This document shows positions 17,103 through 32,162 of a DNA stretch of 64,000 bases, piece after piece (the stretch's first letter is position 1; each line of letters starts with the position of its first letter). The stretch comes from Ruegeria spongiae (GTDB lineage Bacteria; Pseudomonadota; Alphaproteobacteria; Rhodobacterales; Rhodobacteraceae). The stretch covers positions 83,284 to 147,283 of the forward strand of contig NZ_JAMFMB010000009.1 of assembly GCF_023502395.1 (NCBI RefSeq). Direction: 5' to 3'. The position numbers and the translations under genes are program-made. Below the pieces are notes generated by a model. That model did no database searches. It was not told the origin of the DNA and saw nothing but the letters and a program-made list of their open reading frames with translations.

Positions 17103-17945
17103 ATGAGCAAAGATACCCATCTGGCAGAGGTGCGTTCCTTTTACGACAGCCACCCGATCAGCCTGCCGCAAATCCTTGAAAAACTGAAGCGGGACGGCGC
17201 GGATTTGGACGCGCTGACCGAAGATACGCTTCAGGCCTATGATCAGGACCACTATGGGGGAGTAGCGGCAAATGATGCTCTGGCCGAGCTGGCGGGCATC
17301 ACGGACAGCGATCATGTGCTGGATATCTGCTGCGGGTTGGGCGGGCCGGCGCGGTATCTTGCCCAGAATTATGGCTGCCGGGTGAGCGGAGTCGATCTGA
17401 CCGCCAGCCGGATCGAGGGCGCGAAACGGCTGACACAGATGACAGGGCAGGCGGATCGCGTGGCATTCCATTGCGCCGACGCGATGAATACACCTTTTGC
17501 GGATGACGAATTCGATGTGGCCATCAGTCAGGAAGCATTCTGCCATATCCCCGACAAGGATCAGGTCCTGCGCGAGAGTGCGCGTGTGCTCAAATCAGGC
17601 GGCAGGCTGGCATTCACCGATATCGTCGCCACCGACACGACCACAGGCGAGGGTCGCAGGCGGTTGGAAAGGGAATTGGCCTTTTCGGGTCTATGCACGA
17701 TCCCCGATTATCGCCAGCGGCTTGAACGGGCCGGTTTCACGGTGCGGCAGGCGGATTATCTGGGTGAAATCTGGCGCGATATCCTGATCGAGCGCCTTGC
17801 GATGTACCGCAGCCTTAAGGACCAGACGGTAGAGCGTTTCGGTCTGGCGCATTTTGAAAGCTGGGACAGCGCCTATGCTTTCTTTGTCGGACAGTACGAA
17901 ACCGGCGGTTTGAGCGGCGTGCGGCTGCTGGCCGAACGGCTCTGA
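17103..17945 (+). CDS. SAM-dependent class I methyltransferase
   Basis: 280 residues. Motif I reads VLDICCGLGGPARYLA near residues 64-79 and the acidic ribose-binding position is in SGVDLTASRIEGA. The post-motif is FDVAISQEAFCHIPDKD, followed by LKSGGRLAFTDIV. The overall form resembles small-molecule methyltransferases of the UbiE and glycine/sarcosine N-methyltransferase type. The acceptor cannot be told from sequence. It is preceded by a GGAGGACCAC ribosome site. Confidence 0.82.
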   Translation: MSKDTHLAEVRSFYDSHPISLPQILEKLKRDGADLDALTEDTLQAYDQDHYGGVAANDALAELAGITDSDHVLDICCGLGGPARYLAQNYGCRVSGVDLTASRIEGAKRLTQMTGQADRVAFHCADAMNTPFADDEFDVAISQEAFCHIPDKDQVLRESARVLKSGGRLAFTDIVATDTTTGEGRRRLERELAFSGLCTIPDYRQRLERAGFTVRQADYLGEIWRDILIERLAMYRSLKDQTVERFGLAHFESWDSAYAFFVGQYETGGLSGVRLLAERL

Positions 17946-18093
17946 TCACCAGGATTTCTGCCGGTGGCTTTCGGCTCGCCTGTCTTATGGGCGCGTAGGG
18001 CCGACGCCCTGCCGGGTGCTTGGTGTGATGGCGCATTGTCTGTAGAGTGAAACCCAAACGTTTTTTTTAGTGATTTTTTGAGAGGGGTTACAG

Positions 18094-19791
18094 ATGCAGA
18101 AACCTTGGGAAAAATACCATTCACCAGAGGCGCTGACCTTCGATAAGACCAATATTGGCAACCAGACCCTTGCGCAGATGTGCAGGGAGGCCAGCCGAAC
18201 CTATGGCGATCGCCCGGCGTTGACGACGATGCTTCCGACCGGAGCGCAGACGACAATCACCTATGCCGAATTGGACGCGCTTTCGGATCAGTTCGCCGGG
18301 TATCTGCGCGAAGACATTGGTCTTGCGGCTGGTGAAACCGTTGCGCTCATGTCCCCCAACTGCATCGGCTTTTGCGTGGCCTCGATGGGTATCGCAAAAG
18401 CCGGCTGCATCAACACCAATGTCAATCCGCTCTATACCGCGCAGGAGCTTGAGCACCAGTTGACCGACGGCAATGCCAAGGCGCTGGTGATCGTTGATCT
18501 GTTCGGCGACAAGGTTGATCAGGTGGTTGGCCACACCAATGTCAAACATGTCGTCACGCTGTCGCTGGTCGATTTCTTTCCGATGCTCAAAAAGGCGTTT
18601 CTGGGCTTTGTCCTCAAGCGGGTGCGCAAGGTGGTCCCGGACATTTCGACGCCGCATGTCAGGATGTCCGATGCGCTGGCCCGGGGCCGGAAATCCATCG
18701 CGGGCAAGGATGTCGCGGCCTATGCGAAGCAGGTCAAGCCGAGCGATACGGCCCTGCTGCAATACACCAGCGGAACAACCGGGCGCAGCAAGGGGGCCGA
18801 GTTGTCGCATAGCGGCGTATTGCTGAATGCGCATCAGGGTTATCTGATGGTTGAAGACGAAGTGAAAGACGGTGCCGAAACCGCATTGATCGCATTGCCG
18901 CTTTACCACATCACAGCTTATGTGCTGATCTTCATCCTGGGAATGAAGCTTGGAAGTCATGCCGTTCTGGCACCCAGCCCGCGCCCGCCCTCGAACCTGA
19001 AAGCCGCGTTTGAGAAATACACCATAACCTGGTTCACCGGCGTCAACACGCTGTTTGCTGCATTGCTGGCGGAACCGTGGTTTGACCGGAGAATGTTTGA
19101 AAATCTCCGGTTCTGTGGCTCTGGCGGGGCGGCGCAGCAAACCGGCGTGGCACTCAAGTGGCAGGAAAGGACCGGCATCGGAATCAATCAGGGGTATGGA
19201 ATGACCGAGATCTCAGGGGTGCTTACGCTGAACCCGCCCTCGGACAATCGCTTTGGCAAGGTCGGTATTCCGGTGCCTGGGGCCGAAATCCGCATTGTGG
19301 ATGATGATGGCTATGAAGTTCCGCTTGGCGCGCCCGGCGAGGTCATTGCGCGCAGTCCGACCTTGATGAAAGGCTATGTGAACCGGCCTGACGCAACCGA
19401 GGAGGCACTCCGTGACGGGTGGCTCTATACCGGTGACATCGGCGTGATGGACGCAGATGGGTTCCTTGAAATTGTTGACCGCAAAAAGGACATGATCCTT
19501 GTATCCGGGTTCAACGTGTCACCCGGTGAGATCGAAGATGTGATCTCGACGGTGCCCGGCGTAATTCAGGTGGGTGTGATCGGCATCCCGGACGACAAAA
19601 CCGGCGAAACACCGGTCGCTTTTGTCGTATGTGTGGATGAGGGCCCGACCGAGGATGCGATACTGGGGGCCTGCCGCGAGGTACTGACCAATTACAAGAT
19701 CCCCAGACAGGTTCGTTTTGTCGATGCGGTTCCGGTCACGCTGACCGGCAAGGTGCTGCGACGGCAACTGCGAGAGGACTATCTGAACTAG
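18094..19791 (+). CDS. Long-chain acyl-CoA synthetase-like AMP-forming ligase
   Basis: 565 residues. The adenylate-forming superfamily motifs are all present: P-loop YTSGTTGRSKGAELSH, NQGYGMTEISG, YTGDIGVMDADGFLEIVDRKKD and a C-terminal lysine motif in LTGKVLRRQLRE. Length and the FadD-like N-terminus (MQKPWEKYH) suggest activation of long-chain fatty acids to acyl-CoA. The exact chain length is not inferable. It lies between the methyltransferase and rplJ and may be read from its own promoter. Confidence 0.88.
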   Translation: MQKPWEKYHSPEALTFDKTNIGNQTLAQMCREASRTYGDRPALTTMLPTGAQTTITYAELDALSDQFAGYLREDIGLAAGETVALMSPNCIGFCVASMGIAKAGCINTNVNPLYTAQELEHQLTDGNAKALVIVDLFGDKVDQVVGHTNVKHVVTLSLVDFFPMLKKAFLGFVLKRVRKVVPDISTPHVRMSDALARGRKSIAGKDVAAYAKQVKPSDTALLQYTSGTTGRSKGAELSHSGVLLNAHQGYLMVEDEVKDGAETALIALPLYHITAYVLIFILGMKLGSHAVLAPSPRPPSNLKAAFEKYTITWFTGVNTLFAALLAEPWFDRRMFENLRFCGSGGAAQQTGVALKWQERTGIGINQGYGMTEISGVLTLNPPSDNRFGKVGIPVPGAEIRIVDDDGYEVPLGAPGEVIARSPTLMKGYVNRPDATEEALRDGWLYTGDIGVMDADGFLEIVDRKKDMILVSGFNVSPGEIEDVISTVPGVIQVGVIGIPDDKTGETPVAFVVCVDEGPTEDAILGACREVLTNYKIPRQVRFVDAVPVTLTGKVLRRQLREDYLN

Positions 19792-19874
19792 CCCGCGCAC
19801 CCTGCGCCAAAACCCGCGGATCGGTCACTTTACCTCTTGGAAACCCCGTCGCTGGGGGCTAAGTAGAGCTGCGG

Positions 19875-19906
19875 AATAAAGCGTGCGATTCGTCGTGCGC
19901 TTTATT
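19875..19906. terminator. Hairpin with flanking A and T runs after the acyl-CoA ligase
   Basis: AATAAAGCG and CGCTTTATT form a nine-base-pair stem around a 14-base loop. TTGTTT follows on the plus strand. It would separate the ligase transcript from rplJL. Confidence 0.55.
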
Positions 19907-19907
19907 T

Positions 19908-20103
19908 TGTTTCGTCCAAGACGGTGGGTGGCCCCGCATGGGGTCTTAATTTCCTGCCTGAGACGGGTAAAGACAAATGAGATCGAGGGCGTGACCTTCG
20001 GGCGAATTTTGGCTCAACCCCGTAACAACGGACCTGAACGCCGGGGTCTTGGCCGCGGCAAATATGAGCCGGGATGTCTGACATCCCTAACTTGGAGAGA
20101 ACT
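19908..20103 (+). promoter_or_regulatory. rplJ leader region, candidate L10 autoregulatory leader
   Basis: About 195 bases lie between the preceding hairpin and the rplJ GTG, with no credible gene. They include a CCCC-GCAT-GGGG stem at 19932-19943 and a GC-rich stretch around 20030-20060. Long structured leaders bound by L10-L12 are usual before rplJ. A covariance-model search would be needed to confirm one here. Confidence 0.4.
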
Positions 20104-20622
20104 GTGGATAGAGCCCAGAAAGAGAAAGTGGTCGAGGAACTCGGCCAGATCTTCGAAAGCTCTGGCGTCGTTGTGGTTGCCCACTACGTCGGTCTGACAG
20201 TTGCTGAAATGCAGGATCTGCGCGCGCGTGCACGCGAAGCGGGTGGATCTGTGCGTGTTGCCAAAAACAGGCTCGCCAAAATCGCCCTTGAGGGTAAGCC
20301 GTGTGAAAGCATCGCTGACCTGCTGACAGGGATGACCGTTCTGACCTATTCCGAGGACCCCGTGGCAGCAGCCAAGGTGGCCGAGGACTTCGCCAAGGAG
20401 AACAAGAAGTTCGCAATCCTTGGCGGTTCGATGGGTGAGAATGCTCTGGACCGTGCCGGCGTCGAAGCCGTGTCGAAAATGCCTTCGCGCGAGGAGCTTA
20501 TTGCTACCATCGCGGGCATGATCGGCGCACCTGCTTCGAACATCGCTGGCGCAATTGGCGCACCTGCAAGCAACATCGCAAGCATCCTTTCGACCATCGA
20601 AGAGAAGGCGGAAGCTGCGTAA
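20104..20622 (+). CDS. rplJ: 50S ribosomal protein L10
   Basis: 172 residues from the GTG at 20104, which follows a TTGGAGAGAACT ribosome site and gives the usual alphaproteobacterial start [17 protein letters not shown]. An in-frame ATG 30 bases upstream is less likely. The L10 motif [16 protein letters not shown] and the alanine-rich C-terminal L12-binding helix are present. The C-terminal region contains a duplicated [11 protein letters not shown] block. Confidence 0.95.
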   Translation: MDRAQKEKVVEELGQIFESSGVVVVAHYVGLTVAEMQDLRARAREAGGSVRVAKNRLAKIALEGKPCESIADLLTGMTVLTYSEDPVAAAKVAEDFAKENKKFAILGGSMGENALDRAGVEAVSKMPSREELIATIAGMIGAPASNIAGAIGAPASNIASILSTIEEKAEAA

Positions 20623-20702
20623 GCGGTTGGCACTGAATGACCCGCGTAGGGTGAACACCCTGACGTTGGAACACACACTGTAAAACGGAAAGAGCTGATA
20701 CA

Positions 20703-21077
20703 ATGGCTGATCTGAAAGCACTCGCAGAAAGCATCGTGGGCCTGACCCTGCTGGAAGCACAAGAACTGAAAACCATCCTCAAGGACGAGTACGGCATCGA
20801 GCCCGCAGCAGGCGGCGCAGTTGTCATGGCTGGCCCTGCTGACGCCGGTGGCGCAGCCGAGGAAGAGAAGACCGAATTCGACGTCGTTCTGAAGAACGCC
20901 GGCGCTTCGAAAATCAACGTGATCAAAGAAGTCCGCGCCCTGACCGGTCTTGGCCTGAAAGAAGCCAAGGAACTGGTCGAAGCCGGTGGCAAGATCAAAG
21001 AAGCTGTGTCGAAAGACGAAGCGGAAGAAGTCAAAGGCAAGTTGGAAGCAGCTGGCGCCGAAGTCGAAGTGGCCTAA
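20703..21077 (+). CDS. rplL: 50S ribosomal protein L7/L12
   Basis: 124 residues: an N-terminal dimerisation segment, an Ala/Gly hinge (residues about 38-55), and the conserved C-terminal domain with [20 protein letters not shown]. It is the stalk protein recruiting translation factors. GGAAAGAGCTG precedes the ATG. Eighty bases separate it from rplJ. Confidence 0.97.
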   Translation: MADLKALAESIVGLTLLEAQELKTILKDEYGIEPAAGGAVVMAGPADAGGAAEEEKTEFDVVLKNAGASKINVIKEVRALTGLGLKEAKELVEAGGKIKEAVSKDEAEEVKGKLEAAGAEVEVA

Positions 21078-21116
21078 GCCCCTCGGCAGGTACATCGCTG
21101 ATGTGCCGCAAAATTT

Positions 21117-21191
21117 GGCTGGGCCCGGAGAAATCCGGGTCCAGCCGAACCTGTCTTAGAAAGGGCTTTGGCCGCCAAAGCGTTTTCTAAG
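21117..21191 (+). promoter_or_regulatory. Paired hairpins in the rplL-rpoB spacer
   Basis: A 12-bp stem pairs 21117-21128 with 21135-21146 with one mismatch. A second, longer imperfect hairpin spans 21155-21191: CTTAGAAA pairs with TTTCTAAG around an inner CTTTGG/CCAAAG stem. Neither has a T run. By analogy with E. coli this spacer could hold an attenuator and an RNase III processing site. Confidence 0.5.
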
Positions 21192-21326
21192 GCAGGGTTT
21201 CGGATCGGGAGGCCGCCACTCGGGACGGTGGCCATGAATTGATCCGGACCTGCTGTCTCGTAGGGGCAAGCTGCCGGGGCCCGACGGCAGTCTTGACCGC
21301 TGAGAACCTGAAAGGTGACATCTGAC

Positions 21327-25460
<4,134 letters not shown>

Positions 25461-25509
25461 GGGCGGCATCGCCCCACACTCATCCCATCCCAATTTGTAA
25501 GGACGCAAA

Positions 25510-28500
25510 ATGAACCAGGAACTGACGAACAACCCGTTCAACCCGCTGACGCCGCAAAAGGTCTTTGATGAAATCAAAGTCTCTCTGGCCAGCCCCGAGC
25601 GGGTCCTCTCTTGGTCTTTCGGTGAGATCAAGAAACCCGAAACCATCAACTACCGTACGTTCAAGCCCGAGCGTGACGGTCTGTTCTGCGCGCGTATCTT
25701 TGGCCCGATCAAAGACTACGAATGCCTCTGCGGCAAATATAAGCGCATGAAATATCGCGGCGTTGTCTGCGAGAAATGCGGTGTGGAAGTCACCCTGCAA
25801 AAGGTCCGCCGCGAGCGGATGGGCCATATCGAACTGGCCGCACCTGTTGCGCATATCTGGTTCCTGAAGTCGCTGCCCTCGCGCATCGGTCTGATGCTGG
25901 ACATGACGCTGCGCGATCTGGAGCGGGTTCTGTACTTCGAGAACTACGTTGTGATCGAACCTGGTCTGACCGACCTGTCCTACGGCCAGATGCTGACCGA
26001 AGAAGAGTTTATGGACGCGCAGGATGCCTTTGGCATGGACGCGTTCACAGCCAATATCGGCGCCGAAGCCATCCGCGAGATGCTGGCTCAGATCGATCTG
26101 GAAGCCGAAGCCGAGCAGCTGCGCGCTGATCTGGCCGAAGCCACCGGTGAGCTGAAGCCCAAGAAGATCATCAAGCGTCTGAAAGTGGTCGAAAGCTTCC
26201 TTGAATCGGGCAACCGCCCGGAGTGGATGGTTTTGACCGTGATCCCGGTCATTCCGCCGGAACTGCGCCCGCTGGTGCCGCTGGATGGGGGCCGCTTTGC
26301 GACGTCCGATCTGAACGATCTCTATCGTCGTGTGATCAACCGGAACAACCGTCTGAAGCGTCTGATCGAACTGCGCGCACCGGACATCATCGTCCGCAAC
26401 GAAAAGCGGATGCTGCAGGAATCGGTGGATGCTCTGTTCGACAACGGCCGCCGTGGCCGCGTGATCACCGGCGCCAACAAGCGTCCGCTGAAATCGCTCA
26501 GCGACATGCTGAAAGGCAAGCAGGGTCGCTTCCGTCAGAACCTTCTGGGTAAGCGGGTCGACTTCTCGGGTCGTTCGGTCATTGTGACCGGTCCAGAACT
26601 GAGGCTGCATCAATGTGGCCTGCCCAAGAAGATGGCGCTGGAACTGTTCAAGCCGTTCATCTACTCGCGGCTCGAGGCCAAGGGGCTGTCTTCGACCGTG
26701 AAACAGGCGAAGAAACTGGTCGAGAAAGAGCGTCCCGAAGTGTGGGATATCCTCGACGAGGTGATCCGCGAACACCCCGTGATGCTGAACCGTGCGCCGA
26801 CGCTGCACCGTCTTGGCATTCAGGCATTTGAGCCGGTTCTGATCGAAGGCAAGGCGATCCAGCTGCACCCGCTGGTTTGTTCCGCTTTCAACGCCGACTT
26901 CGACGGTGACCAGATGGCCGTGCACGTCCCGCTGAGCCTTGAGGCCCAGCTGGAAGCGCGCGTTCTGATGATGTCGACCAACAACGTTCTGTCGCCTGCA
27001 AACGGCGCGCCGATCATCGTTCCGTCGCAGGACATGATTCTGGGCCTTTATTATGTGACCCTGGAACGCGAAGGCATGCCGGGCGAAGGCAAGGTGTTCG
27101 GCTCGATCGACGAGGTTCAGCACGCGCTGGACGCAGGTGAAGTGCATCTGCACACCAAGATCACCGCGCGGATCACCCAGATCGACGAAAATGGCCTGGA
27201 AGTGCAACAGCGCTTTGAAACCACGCCGGGCCGGGTCCGTCTGGGCGCGCTGCTGCCGCTGAACGCCAAGGCACCCTTTGAGCTGGTCAACCGTTTGCTG
27301 CGCAAGAAAGAAGTGCAGCAGGTCATCGACACCGTCTACCGCTATTGCGGTCAGAAGGAGTCGGTCATCTTCTGCGACCAGATCATGACTATGGGCTTCC
27401 GTGAGGCGTTCAAGGCGGGCATCTCGTTCGGCAAGGACGACATGGTGATCCCCGATGACAAATGGCCTATTGTCGAAGACACCCGCACCCAGGTGAAGGA
27501 CTTCGAACAACAGTACATGGACGGCCTGATCACTCAGGGCGAAAAGTACAACAAGGTTGTCGATGCCTGGTCCAAGTGTAACGACCGTGTCACCGATGCG
27601 ATGATGGGCACGATCTCGTCCTCGGATCGTGACGAGAACGGCGCCGAGCAGGAACCGAACTCGGTCTACATGATGGCCCACTCCGGTGCCCGTGGCTCGG
27701 TCACGCAGATGAAGCAGCTGGGCGGGATGCGCGGGCTGATGGCGAAGCCGAATGGCGACATCATCGAAACGCCGATCATCTCGAACTTCAAGGAAGGTCT
27801 GACCGTTCTTGAATACTTCAACTCGACCCACGGTGCGCGGAAAGGTCTGTCCGATACCGCTCTGAAGACGGCGAACTCGGGCTATCTGACCCGTCGTCTG
27901 GTGGACGTGGCGCAGGACTGCATCGTGCGGGCGCATGAATGCGGCACCGACCGTGCCATCACGGCCGAAGCTGCGGTCAATGACGGTGAAGTTGTGTCCT
28001 CGCTGGCGGACCGTATTCTGGGCCGTGTGGCTGCCGATGACATCCTCAAGCCCGGCACCACTGAGGTGCTGATCGCTGCGGGTCAGTTGATCGACGAACG
28101 CATGGCGGATTCGGTTGATGAGGCCGGTGTTGTCAGCGCGCGCATCCGCTCGCCGCTGACCTGTGAGGCCGAAGAGGGCGTCTGCGCCATGTGCTATGGC
28201 CGCGACCTTGCGCGCGGTACCATGGTCAACACCGGTGAGGCCGTCGGCATCATCGCGGCGCAGTCGATCGGTGAACCCGGCACTCAGCTGACGATGCGGA
28301 CCTTCCACATCGGCGGCGTTGCCCAGGGTGGCCAGCAATCCTTCCAGGAGGCAGGTCAGGACGGTGTCATCGTCTTCGAAAACCCGCAGATTTTGAAAAA
28401 CTCAGCAGGTGAGAACCTGGTGATGGGCCGGAACATGAAGCTGATCATCAACGACGAGCATGGCGAAGAGCGTGCCAGCTTCAAGCTGGGCTACGGCTCC

Positions 28501-29751
28501 AAGCTGTTCGTCAAGGATGGTGACAAGATCGGGCGCGGCGACAAGCTGTTCGAATGGGATCCCTATACCCTGCCGATCATCGCCGAAAAGGCCGGTACCG
28601 TGAAATATGTCGATCTGGTTTCGGGCATTGCTGTCCGCGACGAGACCGATGATGCGACCGGTATGACCCAGAAGATCGTGATCGACTGGCGCGCGGCACC
28701 GAAAGGCAACGATCTGAAACCCGAGATCATTCTCGTGGGCGAAGATGGCGAACCGGTGCGCAACGACGCTGGTAACCCGGTTCACTATCCGATGTCGGTG
28801 GACGCTGTTCTGTCGATCGAAGACGGTGACAAGATCAATGCCGGTGACGTTGTTGCGCGTATCCCGCGTGAAGGCGCCAAGACCAAGGACATCACCGGTG
28901 GTCTGCCGCGGGTTGCGGAACTGTTCGAAGCGCGTCGTCCCAAGGATCACGCAATCATCGCCGAAATCGATGGTTACGTGCGCTTTGGCCGCGACTACAA
29001 GAACAAGCGCCGCATCTCGATCGAACCGGCAGACGAGTCGATGGAAGCCGTCGAATACATGGTGCCCAAGGGCAAGCACATCCCGGTTGCCGAAGGCGAC
29101 TTCATCCAGAAGGGCGAATACCTGATGGACGGCAACCCGGCCCCGCATGACATCCTGTCCATCATGGGTGTCGAGGCGCTGGCCGATTATATGATCGACG
29201 AGGTTCAGGACGTCTATCGCCTGCAAGGTGTGAAGATCAACGACAAGCACATCGAAGTCATCGTGCGCCAGATGCTGCAGAAGTGGGAGATCCAGGAATC
29301 CGGGGATACCACGCTTCTCAAGGGCGAACATGTCGACAAGCAGGAGTTTGATGCGGCCTGTGAGAAGGCGATCGCCAAAGGCGGCCGTCCGGCACAGGGC
29401 GAACCGATCCTGCTGGGCATCACCAAGGCCTCGCTGCAGACCCGCTCCTTCATCTCGGCGGCCTCCTTCCAGGAGACCACCCGCGTGCTGACCGAGGCTT
29501 CGGTGCAGGGCAAGAAGGACAAGCTGGTCGGTCTGAAGGAAAACGTCATCGTTGGCCGCCTGATCCCGGCCGGGACCGGTGGGGCCACCCAGCGCGTGCG
29601 CCGCGTGGCGCAGGACCGCGACAATGTCGTGATCGAAGCGCGCCGGGAAGAGGCCGAAGCCGCTGCAGCACTTGCTGCGCCGGTGATGGAGGACGATTTT
29701 ATCAGCGATGATTTTGACACGCTGGTCGACACTCCGGAAAGCCGCGAATAA
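25510..29751 (+). CDS. rpoC: DNA-directed RNA polymerase subunit beta'
   Basis: 1413 residues. The N-terminal zinc finger ([20 protein letters not shown]), the Mg-chelating [12 protein letters not shown] motif, the second zinc site ([15 protein letters not shown]) and the [25 protein letters not shown] block are all visible. TAAGGACGC precedes the ATG. It is followed by a clear terminator. Confidence 0.98.
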   Translation: MNQELTNNPFNPLTPQKVFDEIKVSLASPERVLSWSFGEIKKPETINYRTFKPERDGLFCARIFGPIKDYECLCGKYKRMKYRGVVCEKCGVEVTLQKVRRERMGHIELAAPVAHIWFLKSLPSRIGLMLDMTLRDLERVLYFENYVVIEPGLTDLSYGQMLTEEEFMDAQDAFGMDAFTANIGAEAIREMLAQIDLEAEAEQLRADLAEATGELKPKKIIKRLKVVESFLESGNRPEWMVLTVIPVIPPELRPLVPLDGGRFATSDLNDLYRRVINRNNRLKRLIELRAPDIIVRNEKRMLQESVDALFDNGRRGRVITGANKRPLKSLSDMLKGKQGRFRQNLLGKRVDFSGRSVIVTGPELRLHQCGLPKKMALELFKPFIYSRLEAKGLSSTVKQAKKLVEKERPEVWDILDEVIREHPVMLNRAPTLHRLGIQAFEPVLIEGKAIQLHPLVCSAFNADFDGDQMAVHVPLSLEAQLEARVLMMSTNNVLSPANGAPIIVPSQDMILGLYYVTLEREGMPGEGKVFGSIDEVQHALDAGEVHLHTKITARITQIDENGLEVQQRFETTPGRVRLGALLPLNAKAPFELVNRLLRKKEVQQVIDTVYRYCGQKESVIFCDQIMTMGFREAFKAGISFGKDDMVIPDDKWPIVEDTRTQVKDFEQQYMDGLITQGEKYNKVVDAWSKCNDRVTDAMMGTISSSDRDENGAEQEPNSVYMMAHSGARGSVTQMKQLGGMRGLMAKPNGDIIETPIISNFKEGLTVLEYFNSTHGARKGLSDTALKTANSGYLTRRLVDVAQDCIVRAHECGTDRAITAEAAVNDGEVVSSLADRILGRVAADDILKPGTTEVLIAAGQLIDERMADSVDEAGVVSARIRSPLTCEAEEGVCAMCYGRDLARGTMVNTGEAVGIIAAQSIGEPGTQLTMRTFHIGGVAQGGQQSFQEAGQDGVIVFENPQILKNSAGENLVMGRNMKLIINDEHGEERASFKLGYGSKLFVKDGDKIGRGDKLFEWDPYTLPIIAEKAGTVKYVDLVSGIAVRDETDDATGMTQKIVIDWRAAPKGNDLKPEIILVGEDGEPVRNDAGNPVHYPMSVDAVLSIEDGDKINAGDVVARIPREGAKTKDITGGLPRVAELFEARRPKDHAIIAEIDGYVRFGRDYKNKRRISIEPADESMEAVEYMVPKGKHIPVAEGDFIQKGEYLMDGNPAPHDILSIMGVEALADYMIDEVQDVYRLQGVKINDKHIEVIVRQMLQKWEIQESGDTTLLKGEHVDKQEFDAACEKAIAKGGRPAQGEPILLGITKASLQTRSFISAASFQETTRVLTEASVQGKKDKLVGLKENVIVGRLIPAGTGGATQRVRRVAQDRDNVVIEARREEAEAAAALAAPVMEDDFISDDFDTLVDTPESRE

Positions 29752-29774
29752 GACGTGCGCGTCTGACAGATAGG

Positions 29775-29806
29775 GGGCTCCGCCGCAAGGCGGGGCCCTT
29801 TTCTTT
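29775..29806 (+). terminator. Rho-independent terminator of rpoBC
   Basis: GGGCTCCGCC pairs with GGCGGGGCCC (one G-T pair) across a GCAA tetraloop, followed by TTTTCTTTT. It lies 23 bases after the rpoC stop. Confidence 0.92.
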
Positions 29807-29905
29807 TGTCAAATCTGGTGCGGCACCGGGATGGGCGCTTGATTTTCGCGTCCCGGCCCGGTTGCATCCTTGTGATGACGCCCGGAAAACCGCTGCGGAG
29901 GACCC

Positions 29906-30268
29906 ATGCGCAACTTCTTTGCTCGCCTGAAAGACAGAACGATCTGGAGTTGGGCCGGGCTGGCTGCAACCTGGCGTGAGGAATACTCGTTCCGCTGCTG
30001 GGTCTGGGCCAACCTTGCCTCGGTGGCGCTGGCTCTCTGGCTACCGCTGAGTGCCGGGGAACGCGCCCTGATCCTGGCGCTTGGTCTGTTGGTGCTGGTG
30101 GCCGAGCTTTTCAACACTGCAATCGAGCGGGCGGTGGATTTCACTTCAACCGAGCGGCACGAACTGGCAGGTCAAGCCAAGGACGCCGCCAGCGCCGCCG
30201 TCGCCCTGACCGCGTTGGCGGCCGGGGTGGTCTGGCTGGTGGTTCTGCTGGGGCTGATCGGAAGGTGA
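29906..30268 (+). CDS. dgkA: Diacylglycerol kinase
   Basis: 120 residues with three transmembrane helices. The active-site signature ELFNTAIERAVD and the KDAASAAV segment are typical of prokaryotic DgkA, which phosphorylates diacylglycerol in the inner membrane to recycle it into phospholipids. The N-terminal W-REEYSFR segment also fits. A CGGAGGACCC ribosome site precedes the ATG. Confidence 0.93.
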   Translation: MRNFFARLKDRTIWSWAGLAATWREEYSFRCWVWANLASVALALWLPLSAGERALILALGLLVLVAELFNTAIERAVDFTSTERHELAGQAKDAASAAVALTALAAGVVWLVVLLGLIGR

Positions 30269-30487
30269 CGCAACCTGCGCCATTGTGGCAGCGGCGTGTG
30301 TATCACGTTCTGATGCAAATTGTGGCCGATACCCAAAGAAACTACGAGCCGTCATGTGAGTGGAATTGTATGGCAGGCATATTTTCGAAGCGTCTTGCGG
30401 GTTCGTAACCTTGACCACTGCCCACAAAGGTCACCTGAAAATATCAAGTTCGAATGATCGGAGTAGCACACTTCCCGTGATGGCCGT

Positions 30488-32162
30488 TCAGCGCGGTCCA
30501 ACCGCAATCTGCAGGGCCAGCAAATGCGAGTAAAAGCGGCTGGGCCCCAGCGACCCGCCGTGAAACCACAGGCCCGGCAAGTTGGTGGGTGCCCAGACGT
30601 TGCGCTGTTCGCCCGTCCACGGGCCTGGATCACCGGCGCTGCCGTGGCCGATGCCCCAGACCGGACCGATCTGCTCCGTGACATCAGTGCCCAGAAGTTC
30701 CTGCAGTACCGAGTTGAAAGGCTGGAACCCGGTGGCGCAGATCACTGCGTCGGCGGGGATCATCGCGCCATTTTCAAGTCGCAGGCCACCAGATTCAAAC
30801 GACTGGACCGCTCCGGTTCTGACCGCAATGCGCCCGTCAGCGATCCAGTCTCCTGCACCCTGATCGATGACGAATCCTGTGCCGCTAAGATGATACTGGC
30901 CGAAGACGCCTGTACCGTCGACGCCGTCGTCCAACATCAGCCCTGCCCGGGAAAGGTCGGCATGCAAAGTCTTGTCAGCCTCACGTATGGCGGGCAAGGC
31001 CATCGCTGCGGCGCGCAAATGAAGACGCGCGGGCATGGCGTGGATGGCCCGCTCGGTCGCATTGGGTCGCCCCGAGCGGCCAACATCACCGGGAAAATGC
31101 GCCAATAGCATATCAGAATAGGTTTTTTGCGAGATCAAGCTGATCGGACTGCGCTGTACAAGTGTCGACTCGGCCCCATGCACCGCGAGGTCCTGGGCGA
31201 TGTCGAATGCGGAGTTACCCGCACCGATAACCGCTACTTTACGCCCGGAAAACGCCGCGCCATTCCGGAATTGTGAAGCATGTTGAACCGGACCATCAAA
31301 ACTATTGAGGCCTTTGAAGTCCGGCAGCCGAGCTTTGCCAAATTTGCCGGTTGCCACCACCAGATTGCGGCAGGTCACCGACCGTGTCGTACTTTCGGTT
31401 TGTAACTCGACAGTCCAGCGCTCCGCATTGCTGTCGTAGCTCGCGCCGGTACAACGGGTCTTGGGCACCACATCGAGATCCAACGCGGTCGCGTATTCGG
31501 TCAGAAAGTCCGCAAGTATCTCTTTTGGCGCGTTGTCGGGCCAGGTCTTGGGGAAGGGGCGAAATGGCAGATGGTTGAAGGGTGTCGGGTCCTGCAGTCG
31601 CAGGGCAATCATACCGATTGCGCCAAACGTCCCCCGGACGGGCGCACGCATCATATACCGTCGCCTTGATACCCAGATTCTTGAGCCAGGCCGCCAGCGA
31701 CAAACCCGCATGACCTGCCCCGATTATGATCGTATCCGATCCCGGGTCGGTGGTACGGGATCTGGTTACCGGCGCAATCAGCTCCTCGGCAAAGGTCGCG
31801 AGAACCCGACAACGGTTGCCCACCAGTTTGAAACGCGCCGTGCCCCTGAAGACGGCAGTACGAAACGCAAACTCGCCCACGATCATACCGCGTTCTTGTT
31901 TGATGCCGGGAAGCATCCGAATACCGCACAAACGGTTCCGTGGCTGAATGGTGGCGGCGAAGGTTCGAATATCCTCGGCCGTTTCTACGGTCTGGATGCG
32001 GCGACTTACGGCCACACAATCGCGCCAGAACCCGTCCGGGCGAAACCGCGCGGCAATCTGCGCCGGGTCGCCGGAGGTGTTCGCCTCGGCGAATTGGGTG
32101 ACCCATGTGTGGGCGATTTCATGGATGACCGTGTCGCCCAGGTCCGGGTTCTGCACGTTCAT
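30488..32162 (-). pseudogene. NTF2-like/flavin-dependent monooxygenase, frameshifted
   Basis: Two frames together encode one protein. The first (from 32162) has an NTF2/SnoaL-like domain (about residues 1-125), then a FAD-binding GAGHAGLSLAAWL motif and DVWRNRYDC. The continuation LRLQDPTPFNHLPFRPFP is one frame over and runs on through an NADPH-binding VAVIGAGNSAFDIA and CATGFQP to a stop at 30488. The shift fits one extra base in the GGG at 31603-31605. Such enzymes hydroxylate or oxidise N, S or C atoms. The ATG overlaps the stop of the SagB-like gene (ATGA), so it is the last gene of that operon. It is a real inactivating mutation or a read error. Confidence 0.78.

Noticed and set aside
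25480..28338. 952-codon open frame antisense to rpoC
   Set aside because: Same reasoning: a codon-bias shadow of a strongly expressed gene, with no ribosome site or recognisable domain.
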